A stretch of 64,000 nucleotides of DNA from Helicobacter fennelliae (GTDB lineage Bacteria; Campylobacterota; Campylobacteria; Campylobacterales; Helicobacteraceae). The translations under genes were made by a program, and so were the position numbers. The stretch spans positions 1,178,001 through 1,242,000 of the forward strand of contig NZ_UGIB01000001.1 in NCBI RefSeq assembly GCF_900451005.1, in the 5' to 3' direction. Position 1 is the first letter of the stretch; each line of letters opens with the position of its first letter. This document shows, piece by piece, positions 13,996 through 21,753 of the stretch. A model generated the notes under the pieces. The model had not been told where the DNA came from. It searched no databases and was given only the letters and a program-made list of their open reading frames with translations.

Positions 13996-14430
13996 TCACT
14001 CCCTTAACAACTTACTATTCTTGTGGATATTACCTATTACTTCAACCTCATAATATTCAAAATCAAAAACATCATTATTATTTGTTGTTTTATACATCAT
14101 AAAATACAAAGGTATAGAATCATCGTGATATTTCTTGACTATTGCTATAAATGGCTCTGCTTCCTTTGGATAATCTGGGTCTATAATTCTTTCTTTAGCC
14201 TTTACAATATCCCCTTCATAAATCTTTACACCATTTTTATCTTTAAGCCTTATCCATAGTTCAATTTCACAATCTTTAATTTCTTGATGTCCAAGAAGCT
14301 CATTAAATTCTGTTACGAAAGGCTGTTTGCTACACTCTGAAATTCCTATCGCAATAGGTTCATTCCCTGCATACAAAAGCCTTTTATTCTTATTATCCCA
14401 AATCCTAAAGTCAAGTTCTTGTGGTTTCAT
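13996..14430 (-). CDS. YopX-family protein, 144 aa
   Basis: Shows the YopX layout known from phages and mobile islands: an N-terminal FRIWDNKNKRLLYAG, a central LKDKNGVKIYEGDIVKAKER, and a C-terminal YEVEVIGNIHKNSKLL. YopX proteins are small beta-rich proteins of unknown biochemical role, common in phage early or regulatory regions. It lies between the methyltransferase (3-base gap) and the frameshifted small gene in one minus-strand transcript. Confidence 0.8.
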   Translation of the reverse strand: MKPQELDFRIWDNKNKRLLYAGNEPIAIGISECSKQPFVTEFNELLGHQEIKDCEIELWIRLKDKNGVKIYEGDIVKAKERIIDPDYPKEAEPFIAIVKKYHDDSIPLYFMMYKTTNNNDVFDFEYYEVEVIGNIHKNSKLLRE

Positions 14431-14433
14431 TCT

Positions 14434-14904
14434 TTACTCCTTAAAAAATACACAAAAATGTGAGGTCTTACTCGTCTTTTGCATAAGCAAAGGCTCTTTA
14501 TTAAAACAATTTAGAATCTCACTTAAACTAATTTGTGCTTCACTCCACTTAAAAATCAAAGTGCCATTTACCTTTAGCACTCGCATACATTCCTTAAAGC
14601 CCTTAGCTAAATCCTCTTTATAAGTTTTATTCAATTTGCCATACTTTTGCACCATAAAGGATTTATCACTACCATTTTTTATATGTGGAGGGTCAAATAT
14701 TACAAGAGAGAAACTCTCATTTTCAAAAGGTAAATCTCTAAAATCTGCTATCACATCTGGCTTAACACTAAAATGCTCATCTTTTTGCTTACTCTTTTTA
14801 AAGATAGTTTCAAACTCACGCTTATCGCAGAATAACACATTAGGATTTTGTTTATCTGCATAAAACATCTTGCCACCACAGCATACATCAAGGATAGGTT
14901 TCAT
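14434..14904 (-). CDS. Phage-type class I SAM-dependent methyltransferase, 156 aa
   Basis: Begins MKPILDVCCGGKMFYADK, a SAM-binding motif I typical of small phage-borne methyltransferases; FDPPHIKNG near residue 85 is the motif IV equivalent (DPPH), and MRVLKVNGTLIFKW follows. The target, DNA base or otherwise, is not evident. The start is placed at ATG 14904 because the family starts there and AAAGGGAAA precedes it; an ATG at 14931 overlaps the upstream gene's stop and would add nine residues. It could modify element DNA against host restriction (inference). Confidence 0.7.
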   Translation of the reverse strand: MKPILDVCCGGKMFYADKQNPNVLFCDKREFETIFKKSKQKDEHFSVKPDVIADFRDLPFENESFSLVIFDPPHIKNGSDKSFMVQKYGKLNKTYKEDLAKGFKECMRVLKVNGTLIFKWSEAQISLSEILNCFNKEPLLMQKTSKTSHFCVFFKE

Positions 14905-14927
14905 TTTGTATTTCCCTTTTCTTGCCT

Positions 14928-15179
14928 TCATTCTACAACATTAGTTTGATTTGTTTCCCTTTCTTGCAGTTTAGAAAACCAATCCATAATTGCCTCGCGC
15001 TGATAGCAAACCTTGTTTCCTACCTTGAAGAATGGTATTGCGTAGTCGCCATCGTTTTTCTTGCTTTTACGTGTTCTTAGTTTGGATTGTGTAGCCACAC
15101 TGATACCAAATTCTATCTCAAATTGTTTTGGGCTTAGTACAGCTGGGTTGTTAGGCTCTCTCCTCGTTCTTACCAACAT
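14928..15179 (-). CDS. AlpA/excisionase-like winged-helix DNA-binding protein, 83 aa
   Basis: A MerR-like winged-helix pattern runs from LSPKQFEIEFGISVATQSKL through PFFKVGNKVCYQREAIMDWF, as in AlpA and Xis proteins that direct excision and regulate islands. It is the first gene of the long minus-strand run to vapD and is divergent from the XRE repressor, with an operator palindrome between them. It has AAGGAGA five bases upstream of its ATG. It could control excision or the replication genes; the integrase lies 3 kb away on the same strand. Confidence 0.7.
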   Translation of the reverse strand: MLVRTRREPNNPAVLSPKQFEIEFGISVATQSKLRTRKSKKNDGDYAIPFFKVGNKVCYQREAIMDWFSKLQERETNQTNVVE

Positions 15180-15246
15180 ATTATCTCCTTTTTATATCTG
15201 CTATTAAGATATTAAATGATATTATTTTAACTATACCTAAAGAAAA

Positions 15247-15274
15247 TTAACAAATTAATTTGTTAAGATATAAT
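15247..15274 (+). promoter_or_regulatory. Operator palindrome and promoter between AlpA-like and XRE genes
   Basis: A perfect 20-bp palindrome, TTAACAAATTAATTTGTTAA (15247-15266), is followed by a TATAAT -10 box (15269-15274) reading toward the repressor gene. It lies in the divergent spacer 15180-15301. This is the expected site for autoregulation by the XRE protein and for switching the AlpA-led operon. Confidence 0.65.
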
Positions 15275-15301
15275 TATGTTAAAAATACGCAAGAGGAAAT
15301 T

Positions 15302-15982
15302 ATGGAAACAAAGCAGACAGAACAAATCAATAAAGCTGAAAAGTTGCGTAATCTACGCTTATTTTTTGGAATCTCACAAAAAGAGTTTGGTAAAAAGCTT
15401 GGTTATACAAGAGAAACACTAAATGCCTATGAGCGAAAAGTCAATCCTGTGCCACCTATCTTAATTGAAAAGATTAATAAAACTATGGGGATAGGGCGAG
15501 AATATTTTGAAACTGATATGACCCTACAAGAAGCAGTAGAGAAATATCATATAAAACCTAGCGATATTGATATGCTAGGTGATTTTGGTGAGACAAACTG
15601 CTTTGTCTATGATGGCATTGAAAATTATGCTAAAAATACTTCCATAGAAAAAAATAATCTAAAATTACATTTTTTTGAGCTACTTTTTAGGCTAAACTAC
15701 AAGTCTAGCTATCATTTCATAAGACTAAATGATACCACCAATGAGCCATTTGCAAGCAATGGAGATATTTTAATTGTGCTAAAAGATACAGCGGCTGTCA
15801 ATGGAGACTTTGTTATTGTTTGTTTCAAGCGAAGCTATATCATTTTTCAATATTTTATATCTGGGCTTGATGAAGTGTTATTAAAAGGTAACAATGGCAT
15901 AGAAATTAAATTAAGTGGTAATGATATTGATAAAGTAGAGATTCTAGGGATAATAAAACAAAAGGTTGTTGTGTCAATGTAA
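15302..15982 (+). CDS. XRE-family repressor with degenerate S24/LexA-like C-terminus, 226 aa
   Basis: An XRE helix-turn-helix (KLRNLRLFFGISQKEFGKKL, then YTRETLNAYERKVNPVP) lies in residues 12-65. The C-terminal region (~145-226) follows the order of phage CI/LexA folds (YHFIRLND, PFASNGDILIVLKD, VNGDFVIVCFK, EILGIIKQKV). The usual G-D-S-M segment with the catalytic Ser is not recognisable, so self-cleavage is doubtful. ATG 15302 is chosen because AGAGGAAAT precedes it; an upstream TTG at 15260 would place the start inside the operator palindrome. It is probably the master repressor of the element. Confidence 0.7.
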   Translation: METKQTEQINKAEKLRNLRLFFGISQKEFGKKLGYTRETLNAYERKVNPVPPILIEKINKTMGIGREYFETDMTLQEAVEKYHIKPSDIDMLGDFGETNCFVYDGIENYAKNTSIEKNNLKLHFFELLFRLNYKSSYHFIRLNDTTNEPFASNGDILIVLKDTAAVNGDFVIVCFKRSYIIFQYFISGLDEVLLKGNNGIEIKLSGNDIDKVEILGIIKQKVVVSM

Positions 15983-16017
15983 AAAGTGCTAATATAGACT
16001 TTTAAGCTGGTTTCTTG

Positions 16018-16299
16018 CTATCTTTCCCCAATCCAGCTCACAGCAGTGATTTGCAAAGTTTCTTTATAATATACAACTTTTAATGAGTTGGTTTTGACAC
16101 GAAAGATTCCTGGTGGATATTCATGTTCATTGTCTAAAATCTCTTTCGCTTGCCTTTTGATACCCCCACATATTCCAGCGAATGGTTTTAAAAATTTCTC
16201 TTTATGTGTATTGTAGAGCTGATGTATTGATGTCTCGCAATCTTTTGAAATATTATCAAAGTATTTCCACAAATCATTAGGATTATCAATTTTAGCCAT
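16018..16299 (-). CDS. Candidate PanT-type toxin, 93 aa, no recognised family
   Basis: Second gene of a two-gene unit with the Panacea antitoxin, overlapping it by eight bases. The protein is compact, with a helical N-terminal half (LWKYFDNISKDCETSIHQLY) and a beta-rich C-terminal end (GIFRVKTNSLKVVYYKETLQ, ITAVSWIGER). I see none of the usual toxin signatures. Panacea antitoxins are known to neutralise many unrelated toxin families encoded next door, so the partner is presumably toxic. This is inferred from gene order. Confidence 0.6.
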   Translation of the reverse strand: MAKIDNPNDLWKYFDNISKDCETSIHQLYNTHKEKFLKPFAGICGGIKRQAKEILDNEHEYPPGIFRVKTNSLKVVYYKETLQITAVSWIGER

Positions 16300-16810
16300 T
16301 TACGTCATCTTGTGTTGCAGGAATAATATCCTGTAAGAATACTGATTCTAAGGGCATTATTTTTCCTTGCTCTATGGAGTTCCATAACTCATCGTGCGTT
16401 TGGTTAGAGATTTGTTTTGCAGATTTATTTTGCAATTCCACAATAACCTTGTCTAATATACTTATCTCTTGTGCGCTAAATTGGTTTAAATCAGGCTCTT
16501 TTAAGCACAAAAAACATTGTTGCTTATATCCATACTTTGAAGTATCAAATGGCTTGATAATGCCCTTTTCTTGCATATTTTTTAGAATCTTTTCTATATT
16601 TGTAGGCATAGGACCTTGTGGCATTTTTCTATACTCTAAATCGGTGAGTTGTTTATAGTATTTATACATAAACTCCCTATCTGCAAACCACAGAATTTTA
16701 ACAAGCTTAACCTTGCCTAGCTTATTTGCTATGCCGCTACACTGAAAATAATTAATAATATAAGCAATGATTGCTTTTGTTTTATCTGATACAATTTGTG
16801 ATTTTGTCAT
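16292..16810 (-). CDS. Panacea-domain (DUF4065/SocA-like) antitoxin, 172 aa
   Basis: Shows the Panacea signature: KLGKVKLVKILWFADREFMY, then LTDLEYRKMPQGPMP and an IEKILKNM helix. Family knowledge: these domains act as antitoxins for varied toxins (PanA) and in SocA as protease adaptors. ATG 16810 is chosen over a GTG at 16819 because AGAGG sits eight bases upstream. A perfect palindrome (16829-16844) lies immediately upstream and is a good autoregulatory operator. With the 93-aa gene it forms a likely toxin-antitoxin module stabilising the element. Confidence 0.78.
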   Translation of the reverse strand: MTKSQIVSDKTKAIIAYIINYFQCSGIANKLGKVKLVKILWFADREFMYKYYKQLTDLEYRKMPQGPMPTNIEKILKNMQEKGIIKPFDTSKYGYKQQCFLCLKEPDLNQFSAQEISILDKVIVELQNKSAKQISNQTHDELWNSIEQGKIMPLESVFLQDIIPATQDDVNG

Positions 16811-16828
16811 TTTGCACACCTCTTTTAG

Positions 16829-16844
16829 TCCTCATATATGAGGA
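16829..16844. promoter_or_regulatory. Perfect palindrome upstream of the Panacea gene
   Basis: TCCTCATATATGAGGA is a perfect 16-bp palindrome ending about 19 bases before the antitoxin ATG, just upstream of its ribosome site. Antitoxin-antitoxin/toxin complexes usually repress their own promoter at such sites. Function is inferred. Confidence 0.55.
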
Positions 16845-17360
16845 ATGTAACTCAACTTTGAGATATAAAGAAAATATTAAAGTAAAGACCGCCTTAAGAA
16901 ATCTTGGTGCATATGCTAATATAAAAGGCTTTGCTAAAATGGTAACATATTTTGTAAAATAAATGCTTAAATTATGTTTATTTTGGTCGTGTGTAAAGAG
17001 TTTTGATACATACAAGAAAATATAGACTTTAAAAAATGTGAGTTAGAAATAAAGGGATAAAAGACTAGAAAATAAGCTTTTATATATTTTAGCTCTATGT
17101 CTTGCAGAATTGCTTTCTATTAATACACCTTTGCACACGCTTATAGACAAAAAGTACTTTTTCAATACTTTTATATGCTTAAAACATCAATAAATAGGCA
17201 CTTTTAGGCTTTAAAATTATTACTACCTACACACATATATATAAAAAGTGTAGATTTTTACACCCTATAAATACTGCCATATATGTAATTTTGCACCTTT
17301 TGTTTTTTATAAATTGTGTCATAAATACGCGTAAAATAGGGCAGGGCAATTAAAATGTGC
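16845..17360. other. About 515 bp without a convincing gene
   Basis: AT-rich DNA between the toxin-antitoxin pair and the integrase. A short plus-strand frame through 16962 (LRNLGAYANIKGFAKMVTYF) has no ribosome site and may be a remnant. The stretch 17200-17340 contains several TATATA-type words. I see no tRNA, no CRISPR repeat and no long hairpin. Confidence 0.5.
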
Positions 17361-18619
17361 TTAGAGCTTAAAATCACACAAAGCATTCAAATAATCCCCA
17401 TACCATTGCATTAGAATCCTCTGCTGTTGCAGTGTGCTTTTTTCTCGCTCATACGCATATTTAATACTATTTGTCTCTTTATGTGCCAAACAAACCTCAA
17501 TCACTTCATCACTAATACCCATTTGTAATAATTCCGCTTTATGTAAAGTGCATATAGTTCTAAATGTGGCTCTAAATCCGTGAGTAGTAACCTTACCTTG
17601 CCATTTGCCTTTATTTAGTCGTCTTAAAGCCTTGCTTAGTGTGTCTCTATGAATATGTCCCTCTTTGCTAAGAGTAGGGAATACAAATGAGCTATTAAGC
17701 ATACCAAAGTCTGCTTTTTGTAGCTCTAGGATTCTTAAGGCATAAGAGCTAAGAGCAATAGTAAAAGGCTCTCGCATTTTCATTTCTTTGGCAGGTATGC
17801 TCCACACTTTAGTTTCTAAATCTATGTGTTGCCATTTGCTACCTGCAGTATTTGCTGGGCGATTTACACATAGAATCTGCAAATATAATGCCCTCTTAAT
17901 TTGTTTTTCTATATGTGCCGCACTTAAATCTTGCAAAAACTCACGCAAATCATTCTCTTTAGTCAATGCTGCAAGGCGTGGGTCAATATCATTGTCTATG
18001 TAATACCTCTTAATGCTTGGAAATTCTTTTTCTAGCCCTAGTGTTGGGTCATACTCTATATAGCGGTCTTTTAATGCAGGGGCTAGGATATTTCGCAAGG
18101 CAGTCTTTGCTCTTTTAATTGTCTCTAGTCTAGGTAAGCGTGGATTGTTAGAATCAAATATCGTATTAAAGACTGATAGAATATTTGAATACTTAATCTC
18201 TCTTGCGTCCAAATGTCCAAAATGAGGCAATAAATGCCTATTGCATAAATTTTCTACAACTCTAATTGTTCTTTGAGTTTGTCCTTTTTTACGCTTTTGT
18301 GCGATGAAATCCTTGTAAAGATTCTAAAGAGATACTTGTCTGTATCTAACTCACCACCACTTTCAATAATTCTAAGCTTTTCTGTAGCTTCCTTTCTTGC
18401 TTCTGCTACACTATAAATACCTTGCCTAAATCGTTTGAGTGGGATATTTTTTTCCTTATTACCATTTCTCAAACGCAGTGCAAAGGTTTTTGTGCCACTT
18501 GGATACACAAACAAGATGAGCTCACTAGGATTACCTACAACTACACGATATTTCTTTTCTTTTGGTTGTAATGCTCTTATATCTTTATCAAAAAGGATTG
18601 TTTTGGCTATGCGGCTCAT
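17361..18619 (-). CDS. int: P4-type tyrosine integrase, split by a -1 frameshift
   Basis: The N-terminal part (ATG 18619, AGAGAGG upstream) has the arm-binding/DUF4102 pattern (ILFDKDIRALQPKEKKYRVV) and stops at 18254. The -1 frame continues without loss as KGQTQRTIRVVENLCNRHLL, PHFGHLDAREIKYSN, and carries the catalytic residues: Arg in CVNRPANTAGSKW, H-x-x-R in THGFRATF, His in LAHKETNS, and Tyr in IKYAYERE. The junction is the heptamer A-AAA-AAG (18284-18290), in the right phase for -1 slippage. So the enzyme is either made by ribosomal frameshifting or inactivated by loss of one A. It marks the right end of the element. Confidence 0.85.
18284..18290 (-). other. Slippery heptamer A AAA AAG joining the integrase frames
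   Basis: On the minus strand the codons read GTA AAA AAG GAC; a -1 slip at AAG resumes at GGA CAA ACT, exactly the frame of the catalytic domain. A-AAA-AAG is the strongest known bacterial -1 frameshift heptamer (dnaX, many insertion sequences). A 7-to-6 A deletion would look identical, so the function is unproven. Confidence 0.5.
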
Positions 18620-18660
18620 TACTTACCTCTCTTAAATAAAACTTTTAAGATAGTATAAAC

Positions 18661-18680
18661 AAGTTCCCTTAAAAGTTCCC
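18661..18680. repeat. Direct repeat AAGTTCCC x2 at the element's right edge
   Basis: AAGTTCCC occurs at 18661-18668 and 18673-18680, separated by TTAA, about 40 bp upstream of the integrase start and at the stop of the neighbouring glycan gene. It could be an integrase arm site or part of the attachment site. No tRNA lies here, so the usual target is not evident. The left end is outside the window and cannot be compared. Confidence 0.3.
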
Positions 18681-19365
18681 AAATAAAAAGAAATCAACTG
18701 ATATTAAACCATATTCAAATGAAAAAATAAAAGCTAAAAATAGTGCTATTTGTGTAGTTTTTGAAAACAAAAAGAAATAAAAGGAAAGTAGTCGTGGCAG
18801 AGAGCTTGGGGAGTCTGCAACAAGATCAAAGTGATTTACAAAGCAATCAAGCCATTTTTGGATAATTTCAAGCGTTTTTGGGGTTTTTTCATATATATGA
18901 TTGTAGTGTGATGTATCAGTGATTTTTGGATTATTAAGGACGCCAAAGTGAGCAAAAATATCTGATTTTGTCCAAGTTTTTGCTTTATGCTCTAATAAAT
19001 CAATGCTCATCATTTCATTTTTATCAACTTCTGCGATTTGCTCTAGCAACACCTCTCTGCCTTTTTTATCAAAACTGCACCCAATATCAGCATAGATTAA
19101 AATATCATTATCGCGTATTTGTCGTAGCGTCTGTAAGATAATCTGCGGCTTCCAGCACCAATAGCCATAGCCTCTACTTATTTGCCCCCCCCCCTAAATA
19201 GATCTTATCTTTCATTTGCTCTCTAAAGCTTAAATCAAGATTTGTTTCATTATAGAGAAAAATCTCATCAAAAACCCTCAATTCCTTTGCTTCTTGGTAG
19301 AATCTAAAGCTTGATAAACAAAGCCTGCTATCACCAAAACTGCATAGATAAACTTTTTGATTCAT
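18669..19365 (-). pseudogene. Phase-variable surface-glycan (glycosyltransferase-like) gene, OFF
   Basis: From ATG 19365 the frame reads KVYLCSFGDSRLCLSSFRFY...DKIYLGGG and stops just after a G10 tract at 19185-19194. With G9 it would continue as SRGYGYWCWKPQIILQTLRQ, DILIYADIGCSF and on to 18669 (about 231 aa). The RGYGYWxWKP and YADIGC motifs belong to a glycosyltransferase-like family common in capsule and LPS loci. The gene is OFF as sequenced. Its last ~40 residues are hydrophobic and lack the expected RHDQS-like end, so the 3' end may have been replaced when the mobile element inserted. Confidence 0.7.
19185..19194 (-). repeat. G10 contingency tract in the glycan gene
   Basis: Ten G residues on the coding (minus) strand. 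Frame arithmetic: G10 closes the frame at TAG within four codons; G9 or G12 opens it. Typical Helicobacter slipped-strand switch. Confidence 0.92.
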
Positions 19366-19433
19366 TGTTTTTCCTTATTTTTTGCTTGATTTATTTCTGC
19401 AAGAATTTATTTTTTTGCTAGATAAATTAAAGC

Positions 19434-19450
19434 CATTGCTCTTGGCAATG
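19434..19450 (-). terminator. Possible terminator after petC
   Basis: CATTGC-caaga-GCAATG hairpin (on the minus strand) 28 bases beyond the petC stop, followed by GCTTTAATTT. The stem is short and the U-run weak, so confidence is limited. Confidence 0.35.
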
Positions 19451-19477
19451 ACTTGAGTAAGATAAATTGTCGGAGGA

Positions 19478-20491
19478 TTAATGTAGATCGTTCCAGATTT
19501 TTCTTTTCCAAAGGTATGCCAAAATAGACATAACGACGAAAAATATAATAATCTTAAAGCCTAAACTCTCTCGCTCTGCTTTTTTGGAGTCGCCCACAGA
19601 TTCTAGATAAGCAATGATTTGTTTTTCAGCTTTTTGGGTAGCTCCTACGCGTGGCATAGAAGTATTTGCCAAAAGCTTTTGTGGATCATTTATAAATTTC
19701 TCCAAATAATCCGCACCTCGTGATCGAATCATCATAGAAAGATCAGGAGCTTTTTTGCCAAGGTATCGCTCAACATCGCTAGGATTACTAAGTGCGGGCA
19801 CAGAATCATAATTCACACTATGGCAACGTGCGCAAGATTGCTCAAATGCTTCTTTGTCGCTTAGTTCTTTTGGTGCGATAGATTCTAGATAGACTACAAC
19901 ATCTGCAAGCTCTTTATCGCTGAAGTGCATGTAAGGAGGCATAGCGTGGTTAAAGTCATCTTTTTCCCAAAGCTTAGAAGCAAGGATTGGGTTTTTTATA
20001 AAATGCGCAAGATAATTTCTATCTAGCACAGATGCGATATTTGAGAGATCAGGAGGTAGCACTCCATAGGCTGCTGCCACTTCTTCATCAGACTGACCAG
20101 TAATGCGTGTGAGCCCCTGTGAAGCAACATTATGGCAAGTAAGGCATTGCTCCATTATGATTGCTTTGCCTTCTTGTGCGTTTCCTTGAGAGAAATCAAT
20201 ATCATTCCAAAATGCTTCAAGCTGTGCTAAATTGTTTTGTAATTTATCAAGCTTTTTTTGCGCTTGCTTGATTTCTTTGTCATCTTTTGCCTCTTTAGCT
20301 GCTTGAAGTTTTTGCTCTGCTAGAGGTATTTGCTTTTTGATTTGCTCTATCGCTTCTGCGTCAGCTTCTTTGAAATCATAATTTGCTGCGCTTACTTTTG
20401 GGTGCATAATGCTATGTGCAAGAGGTTCTACACCCCAATATATAATCCCCACAACAACTGCAACAATGACTAAAATCTTAAACTCTCTCAT
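19478..20491 (-). CDS. petC: Ubiquinol-cytochrome c reductase, diheme cytochrome c subunit, 337 aa
   Basis: Third gene of the bc1 operon. Has an N-terminal membrane anchor (residues ~5-22), a Lys/Glu/Gln coiled-coil segment (~42-92) and two c-type haem motifs, CLTCH (116-120) and CARCH (220-224). A C-terminal membrane helix (~313-330) ends the protein. Epsilonproteobacteria use such a diheme, cytochrome c4-like subunit in place of classical c1; it passes electrons from the Rieske protein to periplasmic cytochrome c for the cbb3 oxidase. The start overlaps petB by four bases. Confidence 0.93.
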   Translation of the reverse strand: MREFKILVIVAVVVGIIYWGVEPLAHSIMHPKVSAANYDFKEADAEAIEQIKKQIPLAEQKLQAAKEAKDDKEIKQAQKKLDKLQNNLAQLEAFWNDIDFSQGNAQEGKAIIMEQCLTCHNVASQGLTRITGQSDEEVAAAYGVLPPDLSNIASVLDRNYLAHFIKNPILASKLWEKDDFNHAMPPYMHFSDKELADVVVYLESIAPKELSDKEAFEQSCARCHSVNYDSVPALSNPSDVERYLGKKAPDLSMMIRSRGADYLEKFINDPQKLLANTSMPRVGATQKAEKQIIAYLESVGDSKKAERESLGFKIIIFFVVMSILAYLWKRKIWNDLH

Positions 20492-21744
20492 TGTGCACCT
20501 CCTTGTTTTTTGCGCTCACATATAGTGATAAGCGGTAGAGCGACAAAAATAAGCAACAAAAATGAGATTGAAGCTACACAGCCGATGTAGGTATTGATCC
20601 CTTCTGGTGGAAGTTTGCCATAAATAGTCAGCACAATAAGATCAACAACAAGAGCCCAAAACCATATAAAATAGCCATTTCTTTGATGAGCAGGGCGCAC
20701 TACAGGGCTTCTATCAAGCCAAGGCAAAAAGAGGAATGCAACTTGTGCGATTCCAAATGCTACAAGCCCTATATCTGCCGCTTTAATCGGTCCTACATTA
20801 AAGAAAAATCCACGCAACACTTCATAACTCCATAAGAAATACCATTCAGGATAAATATGTGTCGGAGTGGCGAGCTGATCGGCTGGATCGAAGTTAATAG
20901 GATCCATAGCAAAATCAAAGTGATAGCACACAAGATAGAAAAACAAAATCATAAAAAGACATATCACAAAAATATCTTTTGAGAGAAACACTGGCCAAAA
21001 TGGAATAACTCTAGATTCTGCTTTTTTGCCTTCTTGGTATTTTTTTGCTTCAGCTTCAAAGTCGATTTCTTCGCCTTCTTGGTTATTGACATGAGGAAAA
21101 CGCAAAGAATAAAAGTGAAATGCAATAAGAAGCATAATCACCACTGGCAAAAGCACGACATGGAGCATAAAAAATCGAGTCAATGTAGCGTCTGCTACGA
21201 CATAATTTCCTCGTATCCATTCTGCAAGCTCAGCCCCGATAAATGGCACGCCTGCAAAAATTTGTGTAATAACCGTTGCAGCCCAATAGCTCATCTGTCC
21301 CCAAGGAAGCATATATCCACTAAATGCTTCTGCAGAGAATATCACAAAAAGCAACATTCCGCCAATCCATACCATTTCGCGACCTTTTTTGTATGAGCCA
21401 TAATAAATCGCTACAAACATATGGATATAGATGATCACAAATATCACACTTGCTGCCACTGCGTGAATATGTCGCCATAGCCAACCATATTCGACTTCTT
21501 TCATAATCGTGTAATTCACACTATAAAATGCCAAATTTGCATCAGGTTTGTAATACATCAGCAAAAACAATCCGCTAATAACAAGCAATGTAAAAAGAAC
21601 CAACAAAACAACCCCCATTGCCCAAAGGAAATTGATGTTTTTTGGAATCCAATATTCTGTCATCATCACCTTAAAAAATGACTTGATAGCAAGCCGCTGA
21701 TCAAGCCAATCTACAAAGCCATTTGCTTTTTTTATCTGTGCCAT
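20488..21744 (-). CDS. petB: Ubiquinol-cytochrome c reductase, cytochrome b, 418 aa
   Basis: Full-length cytochrome b with eight or more membrane helices. Haem-ligand histidines lie in WLWRHIHAVAAS and in FFMLHVVLLP with a later FHFYSLRFPH. The Qo-site motif appears as PEWYFL (HIYPEWYFLWSY). An insertion of charged residues (~235-255: EEIDFEAEAKKYQEGKK) separates the two halves. It forms the quinol-oxidising, proton-translocating core of complex III, between petA (nine-base gap) and petC (overlap). Confidence 0.95.
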   Translation of the reverse strand: MAQIKKANGFVDWLDQRLAIKSFFKVMMTEYWIPKNINFLWAMGVVLLVLFTLLVISGLFLLMYYKPDANLAFYSVNYTIMKEVEYGWLWRHIHAVAASVIFVIIYIHMFVAIYYGSYKKGREMVWIGGMLLFVIFSAEAFSGYMLPWGQMSYWAATVITQIFAGVPFIGAELAEWIRGNYVVADATLTRFFMLHVVLLPVVIMLLIAFHFYSLRFPHVNNQEGEEIDFEAEAKKYQEGKKAESRVIPFWPVFLSKDIFVICLFMILFFYLVCYHFDFAMDPINFDPADQLATPTHIYPEWYFLWSYEVLRGFFFNVGPIKAADIGLVAFGIAQVAFLFLPWLDRSPVVRPAHQRNGYFIWFWALVVDLIVLTIYGKLPPEGINTYIGCVASISFLLLIFVALPLITICERKKQGGAQ

Positions 21745-21753
21745 TGTCTCTCC

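Noticed and set aside
16771-17015. Small open frames on both strands upstream of the Panacea gene
   Set aside because: No ribosome site and no recognisable motif; they overlap the operator palindrome and the antitoxin start.
18254-18619. N-terminal integrase part as an independent gene
   Set aside because: It matches only the arm-binding part of P4 integrases and continues perfectly in the -1 frame, so it is half of one gene.
1-18619. A complete conjugative element with its own type IV secretion system
   Set aside because: No VirB/Trb, VirD4/TraG or pilus gene is visible; only processing, maintenance and cargo genes. Such genes may lie left of the window, so mobilisable-only status is also unproven.
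18620-18800. tRNA gene as integration target
   Set aside because: I looked for a T-arm (GTTCAAATCC-like) and acceptor stem near the integrase and found none; the only such structure in the window is the tmRNA.
21034-21396. 120-aa plus-strand frame opposite petB
   Set aside because: Antisense to cytochrome b; His/Lys/Cys-rich nonsense composition.
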